From Hungatella sp. UBA5385 (GTDB lineage: Bacteria; Bacillota; Clostridia; Lachnospirales; Lachnospiraceae), in the NCBI GenBank assembly GCA_002409995.1, contig DHOR01000003.1:3515-15156 (forward strand): a stretch of 11,642 nucleotides of DNA, in the 5' to 3' direction. The translations under genes were made by a program, and so were the position numbers. Of the stretch, positions 5,182 to 11,628 are shown piece by piece. Numbering within the stretch: the first letter of the stretch is position 1; each line of letters starts with the position of its first letter. The notes beneath the pieces were generated by a model. That model was not told where the DNA came from. It worked only from the letters and a program-made list of their open reading frames with translations, and did not search any database.

Positions 5182-6270
5182 GTGTTGAAAAAGAGAATTG
5201 AAAGAGTGCTTTTTTTCTGCTTAGTTATAAATCTAGCTTTTCTTATAACAGGCTGCGGCCGTCTCACATCTGAAAAGAGGATTATCCGTGTTTCCCATGC
5301 CCAGTCTGAAGCTCATCCGGAGCATCTGGGGCTTCTGGCATTTAAAGAGTATGTGGAAACTCATATGGGAGACAGGTATGAGGTGCAGATATTTCCCAAT
5401 GAGATTCTGGGTTCGGCACAAAAGGCAATTGAGCTTGCTCAGACAGGAGCAATTGATTTTGTAGTGGCGGGAACTGCTAATTTAGAGACTTTTGCAGGTG
5501 TATATGAAATATTTAGTATGCCCTATCTTTTTGATTCAGAAGAAATTTACAAAGCTGTTATGAATGATACGGAATATATGGAAGGGATCTACGAATCAAC
5601 TGATGAGGCAGGATTCCGTGTTATTACATGGTACAATGCGGGAACTCGTAATTTTTATGCCAAATCACCCATCAGAACTCCTGATGACTTAAGAGGCAAG
5701 AAGATCAGAGTACAGCAGAGCCCTGCCAGTGTTAATATGGTAAATGCATTTGGTGCAGCGGCAGCTCCCATGGGCTTTGGAGAGGTTTACACTGCCATTC
5801 AGCAGAATGTAATTAATGGGGCGGAGAATAATGAGTTGGCTCTTACCAACAATAAGCATGGTGAGGTTGCCAAGTATTTCAGCTATAACAAACACCAGAT
5901 GGTGCCGGATATGCTGGTAGCCAATGTAAAGTTTTTAGAAGGGCTTTCTCAGGAGGAATATGAGGTCTTTAAAGAAGCTGCCGCTCTGTCAACTGAAGTG
6001 GAGCTTCGGGAGTGGGATAAGAGCGTGGAAGAGGCAAAAAAAATAGCCAGGGAAGATATGGGCGTGGAGTTCCTTGATGTGGATATGGAGGCATTTAAAG
6101 AGAAAGTGCTGCCTCTCCACAGCCAGATGTTGGAGAAGAACCCTGCTATCAAAGATTTATATGAGAAGGTGCAGGAAGTAAATAAAGCCATGAAGAATGA
6201 AGCTATAGAGGATAAGGCTATAGGGAATACAACCATAAGAGAGGAGAGAAGTAATGGAAGCTCTTCATAA
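5182..6270 (+). CDS. dctP: TRAP transporter solute-binding lipoprotein (DctP)
   Basis: Extracytoplasmic substrate receptor of a tripartite ATP-independent periplasmic-type transporter. A KKR-rich start, hydrophobic stretch and lipobox ITGC (Cys25 from the GTG start) show a lipoprotein, as expected in a Gram-positive. DctP marks: VSHAQSEAHPEHLGLLAF at the N-terminus, GTRNFY (about 154-159), the carboxylate-clamping Arg176 in GKKIRVQQS, and NGAENN (about 212-217). These indicate an organic acid ligand; the identity is open. The start is uncertain: GTG at 5182 has AAAGGA (5168-5173) 8 nt before it, while the in-frame ATG at 5164 has no ribosome binding site and adds six residues. The last 25 or so residues form an odd polar tail (KNEAIEDKAIGNTTIREERS), and the gene overlaps dctQ by 17 bp. 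Confidence 0.93.
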   Translation: MLKKRIERVLFFCLVINLAFLITGCGRLTSEKRIIRVSHAQSEAHPEHLGLLAFKEYVETHMGDRYEVQIFPNEILGSAQKAIELAQTGAIDFVVAGTANLETFAGVYEIFSMPYLFDSEEIYKAVMNDTEYMEGIYESTDEAGFRVITWYNAGTRNFYAKSPIRTPDDLRGKKIRVQQSPASVNMVNAFGAAAAPMGFGEVYTAIQQNVINGAENNELALTNNKHGEVAKYFSYNKHQMVPDMLVANVKFLEGLSQEEYEVFKEAAALSTEVELREWDKSVEEAKKIAREDMGVEFLDVDMEAFKEKVLPLHSQMLEKNPAIKDLYEKVQEVNKAMKNEAIEDKAIGNTTIREERSNGSSS

Positions 6271-6754
6271 ATCCAGAGATATTCTTATGAAAATTCTTGG
6301 ATATTTAATTACACTTTTATTTGTCTTTATGACTCTGATCGGTACTTACCAGATTGTAACAAGGTACTTTTTAAATAGACCAAGTACTGTATCAGAGGAG
6401 CTGCTGACTTATACATTTACCTGGATGGCACTGCTTTCTTCAGCCTATGTCTTTGGTAAACGGGATCATATGAGAATGGGATTTATGGCGGATAAGATCA
6501 GAGGAATTCCCAGAAAGGTGCTGGAGATAGCAATTGATCTTCTGACATTTCTATTTGCTGCAGTCGTTATGGTATATGGCGGAATCGCTATTACGAAACT
6601 GACCATGATTCAGATTACGGCTTCCCTGCAGGTTCCTATGGGATATATCTATCTGATAATCCCCATTTCCGGAATATTAATTATGATATTTAGTATAGTC
6701 AATGCTTTTGATATGCTTCATACGGATTTTGACGAAAAGGAGGAGATTGTATGA
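6254..6754 (+). CDS. dctQ: TRAP transporter small permease (DctQ)
   Basis: A 166-residue membrane protein with four hydrophobic helices (about residues 11-32, 46-66, 88-110 and 126-148), the standard size and topology of the TRAP small subunit, which docks with the large permease. The stretch PSTVSEELLTYTFTWMALL followed by GKRDHMRMGF matches the family's conserved Glu/Trp and His/Met-rich loop. ATG at 6254 has GAGGAG (6241-6246) 7 nt upstream, inside the end of dctP, and the stop overlaps dctM by ATGA. Translation is therefore probably coupled along the operon. Confidence 0.93.
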   Translation: MEALHKSRDILMKILGYLITLLFVFMTLIGTYQIVTRYFLNRPSTVSEELLTYTFTWMALLSSAYVFGKRDHMRMGFMADKIRGIPRKVLEIAIDLLTFLFAAVVMVYGGIAITKLTMIQITASLQVPMGYIYLIIPISGILIMIFSIVNAFDMLHTDFDEKEEIV

Positions 6755-8058
6755 ATATAGCAGCCGTCTGCGGTCTGATTATTCTGGTACTGCTTGTGAT
6801 TATGCTCCTTCTGGGAGTGCCTATTGCTGTTGCGCTGGCTGTATCCTCTATCTGTGCCATTCTTCCTGTTTTAAATACAGGAGCGGCTGTTTTGACCGGA
6901 GCACAGCGGATTTTCTCGGGAATTTCCATATTCAGCCTTCTGGCAATTCCATTTTTCATTCTTGCAGGAAATATTATGAATAAGGGGGGCATCGCCCTGC
7001 GTCTCATTCATTTTGCCAAGCTGTTTACAGGCAGCATTCCAGGGGCTTTGGCGCATACCAATGCAGTAGCTAATATGCTGTTTGGTGCTATCTCAGGCTC
7101 GGGAACAGCGGCAGCTTCTGCTATGGGCTCTATTATTGGACCTATAGAAGAGGAGGAAGGGTATGACAGGGATTTTTCAGCTGCAGCCAATATCGCAACG
7201 GCTCCAACAGGTCTGCTCATTCCACCAAGCAATGTTATGATTACCTATTCCCTTGTCAGCGGCGGAACCTCGGTGGCAGCTCTTTTTATGGCAGGATATA
7301 TACCGGGAATTCTCTGGGGGCTGGCATGTATGGTGGTGATCTATCTATTTGCCAGGAAAAAGGGATACAGAAGCACTAAAAAGTATGAAAAGGGAGAAGT
7401 TGGAAAAGTGCTGTTACAGGCTATTCCCTGTCTTTTGATGATTGTTATTGTCATTGGAGGAATTATTGGTGGTGTTTTTACTGCAACAGAGGGCAGTGTG
7501 GTTGCTGTTGTTTACAGCCTGATTTTATCCCTTGTATTTTACAAATCTATTCGTATTTCTGAACTGCCGAAAATCTTTCTGGACAGTGCGGAAATGACAG
7601 GTATTATTATTTTTCTAATCGGTGTTTCTGGGATTATGAGCTGGGTTATGGCATTTACAGGGATTCCGGCAGTTGTTTCCAGCTTTATGCTGGGGATCAG
7701 CAGCAACCGTTATGTTATTCTTTTTATGATTAATATATTGCTGCTGCTCATTGGAACCTTTATGGATATGACTCCTGCATGTCTGATTTTTACTCCTATT
7801 TTTCTTCCCATCTGCCAGGAGCTTGGGATGAATACCATTCATTTTGGTATTATGCTTATCTTTAACCTTTGTATTGGAACCATTACGCCCCCTGTTGGAA
7901 CCACTTTGTTTGTTGGTGTAAAGGTGGGGAAAACAAAAATAGAGAATGTAATAAAGCCTTTGCTTGGATATTTTGCTGCTATATTCTGTGTGCTGCTTCT
8001 GGTTTCTTATATTCCGGCATTGTCATTGTGGCTGCCGGCGCTATTGGGATATGTGTAG
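6751..8058 (+). CDS. dctM: TRAP transporter large permease (DctM)
   Basis: A 435-residue polytopic protein of the ion-transporter superfamily, the sodium-driven transport subunit. Family marks: GAISGSGTAAASAMGSI (about residues 112-128), TAPTGLLIPPSNVMITY (about 151-167) with LFMAGYIPG after it, FMDMTPACLIFTPIFLP in the second half and GTITPPVGTTLFVGVKVGK (about 374-392). The two halves repeat the helix-break-helix motif as expected for an elevator-type transporter, and the length is normal. It starts within the dctQ stop (ATGA) behind GGAGG. No clear terminator follows; the next one is after the tRNA at 8274-8308, so read-through into the tRNA is possible. Confidence 0.95.
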   Translation: MNIAAVCGLIILVLLVIMLLLGVPIAVALAVSSICAILPVLNTGAAVLTGAQRIFSGISIFSLLAIPFFILAGNIMNKGGIALRLIHFAKLFTGSIPGALAHTNAVANMLFGAISGSGTAAASAMGSIIGPIEEEEGYDRDFSAAANIATAPTGLLIPPSNVMITYSLVSGGTSVAALFMAGYIPGILWGLACMVVIYLFARKKGYRSTKKYEKGEVGKVLLQAIPCLLMIVIVIGGIIGGVFTATEGSVVAVVYSLILSLVFYKSIRISELPKIFLDSAEMTGIIIFLIGVSGIMSWVMAFTGIPAVVSSFMLGISSNRYVILFMINILLLLIGTFMDMTPACLIFTPIFLPICQELGMNTIHFGIMLIFNLCIGTITPPVGTTLFVGVKVGKTKIENVIKPLLGYFAAIFCVLLLVSYIPALSLWLPALLGYV

Positions 8059-8113
8059 CAGAAGTTTGGAATGAAAAAGAATTGAATTAAAAAGTAATTA
8101 TGGAAAAAAGAAC

Positions 8114-8145
8114 TTGCTTATTTTACTGTAATATAGTATTATAAT
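8114..8145 (+). promoter_or_regulatory. Promoter of tRNA-Leu(CAG)
   Basis: TTGCTT (8114-8119) lies 17 bp from TATTAT (8137-8142), with a perfect TATAAT overlapping at 8140-8145 (20-bp spacing). The leader contains the hairpin GAATTG (8151-8156) / CAATTC (8163-8168) before the mature tRNA at 8181. Confidence 0.7.
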
Positions 8146-8180
8146 TGTACGAATTGGTGAGTCAATTCATACAATTGGAT

Positions 8181-8264
8181 GCAGAAGTGGCGGAATTGGC
8201 AGACGCGCACGGTTCAGGTCCGTGTGGTAGTAATACCTTGAGGGTTCAAGTCCCTTCTTCTGCA
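8181..8264 (+). tRNA. tRNA-Leu, anticodon CAG
   Basis: An 84-base class II tRNA. Acceptor GCAGAAG (8181-8187) pairs with CTTCTGC (8257-8263), discriminator A8264, no encoded CCA. The anticodon stem CACGG/CCGTG encloses TTCAGGT, giving CAG for codon CUG. It has a long variable arm (GGTAGTAATACC region) and T-loop TTCAAGT. It is a paralogue of the first leucine tRNA, with the same ATTAAT directly after the discriminator. Confidence 0.97.
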
Positions 8265-8273
8265 TTAATGTCT

Positions 8274-8308
8274 AAAAAGTCGGTTGCTCTGTGGCAATCG
8301 ACTTTTTT
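8274..8308 (+). terminator. Terminator of tRNA-Leu(CAG)
   Basis: GTCGGTTGC (8279-8287) pairs with GCAATCGAC (8294-8302) with one G-U, extended by A5 against T6 (8303-8308), loop TCTGTG. A classical intrinsic terminator 9 nt after the tRNA; it may also end dctPQM transcripts. Confidence 0.92.
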
Positions 8309-8326
8309 ACGTGCATATGTTATAAT
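8298..8326 (+). promoter_or_regulatory. Extended -10 promoter of the methyltransferase, overlapping the terminator
   Basis: TGT-TATAAT (8318-8326) is a perfect extended -10 element. TCGACT (8298-8303), 17 bp upstream, matches four of six -35 bases and lies within the 3' arm of the tRNA terminator. RNA would start near 8333, about 20 nt before the ribosome binding site. Confidence 0.7.
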
Positions 8327-8365
8327 TTGGCTTGATAATGAATTTTCATTGCCGGGAGGTTGGAC

Positions 8366-9049
8366 ATGAGCAAAAAGTACTACGAAGCTTATGATGATAG
8401 ATATAGTCAGTTGCATGGGAAATCATTGACTTGGTTTTCAAACATCAATTCTGCGATTGTATTTAAAACAATATGTAAATATGACATAAAGAAACAGGAG
8501 GGTATACTTGAAATCGGCTGTGGTGAAGGACGGGATGCCATCTATTTGCTTAACCAGGGATACAATTTATGCGCTACTGATATTTCACCTACGGCTATAG
8601 ATTATTGTAAAAAAGTTTATTCTGAGAATCAGTCATCCTTTAAGGTATTGAACTGTTTATCTGATTCCTTAGAACAAAAATTTTCATTTATATATGCTAT
8701 TGCAGTATTACACATGTTGGTACTGAATGAAGATCGAAATGCTTTTTATAAATTTATATATAATCACCTGGAGGAAAACGGAATTGCTTTAATATGTACT
8801 ATTGGAGATGGGAAGAAAGAAAGTGAGACTGACATTACAAAAGCTTTTGATTTATCAAAAAGGGTACATGATTTATCAAGACAAGAGCTTTTAATTACGA
8901 ACACATCGTGTAGAATCGTCAATTTTGACACACTATTAAAGGAAATCAAATCCAATAATATGATATCTGTTGACTTTGGGTTTACATCTATTGAACCAGA
9001 TTTTCCAACGATTATGTATGCGGTTGTCAAACGTAGAGCCTCACAGTAA
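8366..9049 (+). CDS. Class I SAM-dependent methyltransferase (TehB-like fold)
   Basis: A 227-residue soluble methyltransferase. The SAM-binding motif I ILEIGCGEGRDA (about 47-58) is followed by the acidic motif ATDISPTAI (about 70-78) and a motif IV-like YAIAVLHML (about 110-118). The GCGEGRDAIYL stretch recalls TehB and related small-molecule methyltransferases; the substrate cannot be read from sequence. ATG at 8366 has GGAGG (8355-8359) 6 nt upstream; an in-frame TTG two codons earlier lies too close to that site. It stands alone between the tRNA-Leu(CAG) terminator and a hairpin that overlaps its stop codon. Base composition looks more AT-rich than the TRAP and SufC genes, a mild sign of transfer judged by eye. 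Confidence 0.92.
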   Translation: MSKKYYEAYDDRYSQLHGKSLTWFSNINSAIVFKTICKYDIKKQEGILEIGCGEGRDAIYLLNQGYNLCATDISPTAIDYCKKVYSENQSSFKVLNCLSDSLEQKFSFIYAIAVLHMLVLNEDRNAFYKFIYNHLEENGIALICTIGDGKKESETDITKAFDLSKRVHDLSRQELLITNTSCRIVNFDTLLKEIKSNNMISVDFGFTSIEPDFPTIMYAVVKRRASQ

Positions 9050-9079
9050 GGGCCTCGCAGCGTTGCTGTGAGGCCCTTA
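9047..9079. terminator. Very stable hairpin overlapping the methyltransferase stop codon
   Basis: TAAGGGCCTCGCAGC (9047-9061) pairs with 9065-9079 over 15 bp with one G-U and a GTT loop; the TAA is the methyltransferase stop. It lies between convergent genes, so a shared terminator is the natural reading, but a proper T-run is missing on either strand. A second 5' arm, GCCTCACAG (9038-9046), is perfectly complementary to 9066-9074 and competes for the same 3' arm. Confidence 0.6.
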
Positions 9080-9098
9080 TCAAATCAAACTAAAATTG

Positions 9099-9653
9099 TT
9101 ATATATGTTCACTGGACAAATATTTCTTTACTATCTCTAAATTCTTATCCAGTTCATCGGCACCATCCAGATAAATCAGCTGACATTGCAGCAGCTTTTC
9201 CCATTCATCATGTTTTGCCTTACTTCTGGTATCGATTCCTCCGGTATCATATCCCCTTGCCCATTCCACAAACTCCAGATTATTTTGATGCATATCGCCG
9301 CCAGGCTCTATCCGGGTTCCAAATTCAGCCCGTTCTCTTTCTTTTATTCTTTGAATCCGGACTTCTGTATCAGTCACCAGGCGGATTGCCAGGGTAAACA
9401 GAGGCAGCAGCTCATCACCCCAATTTACAAGAGAACCGGATATTACGACATGTTCCGCATTAGCAATATCCTCTTTCATCAGTCTTATACGCTCCGGTAT
9501 ACTTCGTTTAGTTGTATATGGAGGGCTTGTAGGCAGCCAGTAATAATCATCTGAATCCATAAATTCATATCCCAGTTCTTTACAGATCTTTCTGCCCAGT
9601 GTAGAGGTGCCGGAACCCGAAGCTCCATAAATATGTATAATGTTCTTTCCCAT
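9099..9653 (-). CDS. P-loop kinase-like protein with lysine-less Walker A (adenylate kinase-like)
   Basis: A 184-residue nucleotide kinase-fold protein. The N-terminal strand and loop read IIHIYGASGSGTSTLG: a Walker A (10-18) in which the usual GK[ST] Lys is Thr16. This G-T-[ST]-T form recurs, to my knowledge, in a family of Firmicute AAA/adenylate-kinase-like proteins, so it need not mean loss of function. FMDSDDYYW (31-39) supplies acidic residues near the substrate, VVISGS (69-74) resembles a Walker B strand, and RIKERERAEFGTR (102-114) is an Arg-rich lid-like segment. Substrate unknown. ATG at 9653 is 7 nt from GGAGG (9661-9665). It is monocistronic and convergent with the methyltransferase. 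Confidence 0.87.
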   Translation of the reverse strand: MGKNIIHIYGASGSGTSTLGRKICKELGYEFMDSDDYYWLPTSPPYTTKRSIPERIRLMKEDIANAEHVVISGSLVNWGDELLPLFTLAIRLVTDTEVRIQRIKERERAEFGTRIEPGGDMHQNNLEFVEWARGYDTGGIDTRSKAKHDEWEKLLQCQLIYLDGADELDKNLEIVKKYLSSEHI

Positions 9654-9704
9654 GCAATAACCTCCATTTATAAATCTGATTTAAAATGATTTTATTTTTA
9701 GTTT

Positions 9705-9732
9705 ATCATATTCCAAGCTAAAATTACAGTAA
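9705..9732 (-). promoter_or_regulatory. Possible promoter of the P-loop kinase gene
   Basis: On the minus strand, TTACTG (9732-9727), a 16-bp spacer and TATGAT (9710-9705) lie about 50 bp upstream of the ATG. The -35 is imperfect and the region is AT-rich, so chance is possible. Confidence 0.4.
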
Positions 9733-9790
9733 TATTTAACAACGAATAAAAATTTGTAACCAAATACAATTGCAGCGTTCTTTTTTACCT

Positions 9791-9856
9791 CCACTCCTAA
9801 TAATCTGATAGGAGAGGACCATGGATTATTCTAAGGGGAAAGGCTGTGAAACATAA
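9791..9856 (+). other. Hairpin and 11-codon mini-ORF upstream of sufC
   Basis: CTCCTA (9794-9799) pairs with TAGGAG (9809-9814), continued by CC/GG after one mismatch. The 3' arm is the only ribosome binding site for ATG at 9821, which reads MDYSKGKGCET and stops at 9854-9856. It may be an unproven leader or remnant; the likely sufC promoter lies downstream, so they need not share an RNA. The remainder of the 9654-9945 gap is AT-rich with short inverted repeats such as ATTTG/CAAAT (9752-9765). Confidence 0.3.
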
Positions 9857-9897
9857 GTGAAATGAAATTTAATATAGTAAATATTGGCAAAATAGTG

Positions 9898-9903
9898 TAT
9901 ACT
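9898..9903 (+). promoter_or_regulatory. Probable -10 element of the sufC operon
   Basis: TATACT at 9898-9903 lies about 30 bp before the sufC ribosome binding site. No consensus -35 is found at 17 bp, which would fit a promoter needing an activator. TTGGCA (9884-9889) is too close. Confidence 0.45.
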
Positions 9904-9945
9904 AACTTCAGTAGTTTTATTAAAATGCAGTACAGGAGGAAACAT

Positions 9946-10689
9946 ATGCTTACACTAGAGAATATATCTTTTGGCGTACAAGACGAGAATAGCCAGAAAG
10001 AGATTATTAAAGATCTAAGTCTGACTATAGAAAGCAATAAATTTGTGGTAGTTACAGGACCTAATGGTGGTGGTAAGTCTACACTGGCTAAGCTGATTGC
10101 GGGAATTGAGAAGCCCACTGGCGGGAAAATGCTGTTTGATGGCAAGGATATTACAGATAATAATATTACTGAGCGAGCCAATCTTGGCATCAGCTATGCT
10201 TTCCAGCAGCCGGTCCGGTTTAAGGGAATTGAGGTGCTGGATCTTTTGCGTCTGGCTTCCGGTAAGGACTTAAACATTGGAGAGGCTTGTCAGTATTTAT
10301 CTGAAGTTGGTCTTTGTGCAATTGATTACATTAACCGTGAGGTCAATGACAGTTTATCAGGAGGCGAGTTAAAGAGAATCGAGATTGCCACTGTTCTGGC
10401 AAGAGGAACCACACTTTCCATCTTTGATGAACCTGAGGCAGGAATTGATTTATGGAGTTTCCAGAATCTGATTACAGTATTTGAACGTATGAGGCAGAAT
10501 ATTAAGAATGGCTCAATTCTGATTATTTCCCATCAGGAGCGGATTCTTGATATTGCTGATGAAATTGTAGTAATTGCAGATGGCAGGATTTCCATGCAGG
10601 GTCCAAAGGCTGAGATTTTGCCCCATCTTCTGGGTACTGCGTCGGCTGTTGATGCATGTGCAAAGTTTTATAACAGAGGGGAGGAATAA
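9946..10689 (+). CDS. sufC: SufC-like Fe-S assembly ATPase (SmsC)
   Basis: A 247-residue soluble ABC ATPase that energises the Fe-S scaffold. Motifs in order: Walker A GPNGGGKST (38-46), Q-loop FQQP (86-89), signature DSLSGGELKRIEIA (135-148), Walker B LSIFDE (157-162), D-loop EAGID (164-168) and H-loop His196 in ISHQ. The SGGELKRIEI signature is SufC-type (compare SGGEKKRNEI). The ATG at 9946 follows AGGAGG (9934-9939) by 6 nt and gives the expected N-terminus MLTLENISFG; an in-frame ATG at 9862 would add 28 residues with no family resemblance. The partner gene starts 2 bp downstream. Only these two suf genes are visible, which suits the SUF-like minimal (SMS) system of anaerobes rather than a full sufCDSUB operon. 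Confidence 0.95.
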   Translation: MLTLENISFGVQDENSQKEIIKDLSLTIESNKFVVVTGPNGGGKSTLAKLIAGIEKPTGGKMLFDGKDITDNNITERANLGISYAFQQPVRFKGIEVLDLLRLASGKDLNIGEACQYLSEVGLCAIDYINREVNDSLSGGELKRIEIATVLARGTTLSIFDEPEAGIDLWSFQNLITVFERMRQNIKNGSILIISHQERILDIADEIVVIADGRISMQGPKAEILPHLLGTASAVDACAKFYNRGEE

Positions 10690-10691
10690 AC

Positions 10692-11618
10692 ATGGCTAAG
10701 ATAGATGAAATCCAAAAGAGATTGTTAGAAGAGGTGGCAGATTTACACAACGTGCCGGAGGGGGCTTATAACCTTCGTGCGAACGGTCAACTGGCAGGCC
10801 GCAACACCACTGCAAACATAGATATAACATCAAAGGAAGACGGTACAGGCATTGATATACATATTAAAGCCGGTACAAAGAATGAAAGTGTTCATATTCC
10901 TGTAGTCTTAAGCGAGAGCGGACTGTCAGATGTAGTATATAATGATTTTTACATTGGTGACGATGCAGATGTTGTCATTGTTGCAGGCTGTGGAATCAGC
11001 AACTGCGGTGAGCAGGACTCAGAGCATGACGGAATTCACCGTTTCTTCCTTGGGAAGAATTCCAAAGTGAAATACGTAGAGAAGCACTATGGTGAAGGCG
11101 ATGGACAGGGGAAGAGAATCTTAAACCCAGTTACAGAAGTGACCCAGGATGAAGGCAGCTACATGGAGATGGAGATGGTTCAGATCAAAGGTGTTGACTC
11201 CACCAAGAGAGAGACTAAGGCTGATCTTGCAGCAGGTGCCAAGCTGGTGATTAAAGAACGTCTTATGACTCATGGCAATCAGGAGGCAGTCAGCGGCTTT
11301 GTAGTCAATCTTAATGGAGATGACTCCAGTGCCAATGTAATTTCTCGTGCTGTTGCAAGAGATACATCTAAGCAGATATTCTTAGCAGAGATCAACGGTA
11401 ATGCCAAGTGCGCAGGTCATTCAGAGTGTGATGCCATTATTATGGATCATGCCAATATCAGCGCTATACCAAAGATCACTGCCAACAATACTGATGCAGC
11501 CCTGATTCATGAGGCAGCCATCGGCAAGATCGCAGGAGATCAGATTATTAAGCTGATGACTCTCGGTCTTACAGAAGCAGAGGCAGAAGCTCAGATTGTC
11601 AATGGATTCCTGAAATAA
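10692..11618 (+). CDS. Short SufB/SufD-family Fe-S scaffold protein (SmsB)
   Basis: A 308-residue member of the SufB/SufD beta-helix family, partner of the SufC ATPase. It is much shorter than E. coli SufB (about 495 residues) and somewhat shorter than SufD (about 420), as described for SmsB of the minimal SUF-like system. The C-terminal core is recognisable: NGNAKCAGHSECDAIIMD (236-252), SAIPKITA (257-264) and LIHEAAIGKI (271-280) with His273-Glu274, then the closing GLTEAEAEAQIVNGFL. Cysteines are Cys100, Cys105, Cys240 and Cys246; Cys240 and the His-Glu pair are candidate cluster-building residues. A homodimer with SufC subunits replacing the SufBD heterodimer is expected from the SMS literature. 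ATG at 10692 follows GGGGAGG (10678-10684), so the pair is a tight operon. Confidence 0.93.
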   Translation: MAKIDEIQKRLLEEVADLHNVPEGAYNLRANGQLAGRNTTANIDITSKEDGTGIDIHIKAGTKNESVHIPVVLSESGLSDVVYNDFYIGDDADVVIVAGCGISNCGEQDSEHDGIHRFFLGKNSKVKYVEKHYGEGDGQGKRILNPVTEVTQDEGSYMEMEMVQIKGVDSTKRETKADLAAGAKLVIKERLMTHGNQEAVSGFVVNLNGDDSSANVISRAVARDTSKQIFLAEINGNAKCAGHSECDAIIMDHANISAIPKITANNTDAALIHEAAIGKIAGDQIIKLMTLGLTEAEAEAQIVNGFLK

Positions 11619-11628
11619 ATTTAAAATC

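Noticed and set aside
8059..8113. Terminator directly after dctM
   Set aside because: No stem of useful length followed by a T-run was found in this short A-rich gap.
2303..8308. Integrated element with att sites at the two tRNA-Leu genes
   Set aside because: The two tRNAs differ along most of their length and are in direct orientation as paralogues with own promoters; no integrase or duplicated tRNA 3' fragment is visible between them.
8145..8369. 74-residue plus-strand frame containing AEVAELADAHGSG
   Set aside because: This is the well-known false translation of a tRNA-Leu gene; the frame spans tRNA-Leu(CAG) and its terminator and has no ribosome binding site.
9862..9945. 28-residue N-terminal extension of SufC from the ATG at 9862
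   Set aside because: It would run across the likely -10 at 9898, has no SufC similarity, and the ATG at 9946 has a perfect ribosome binding site.
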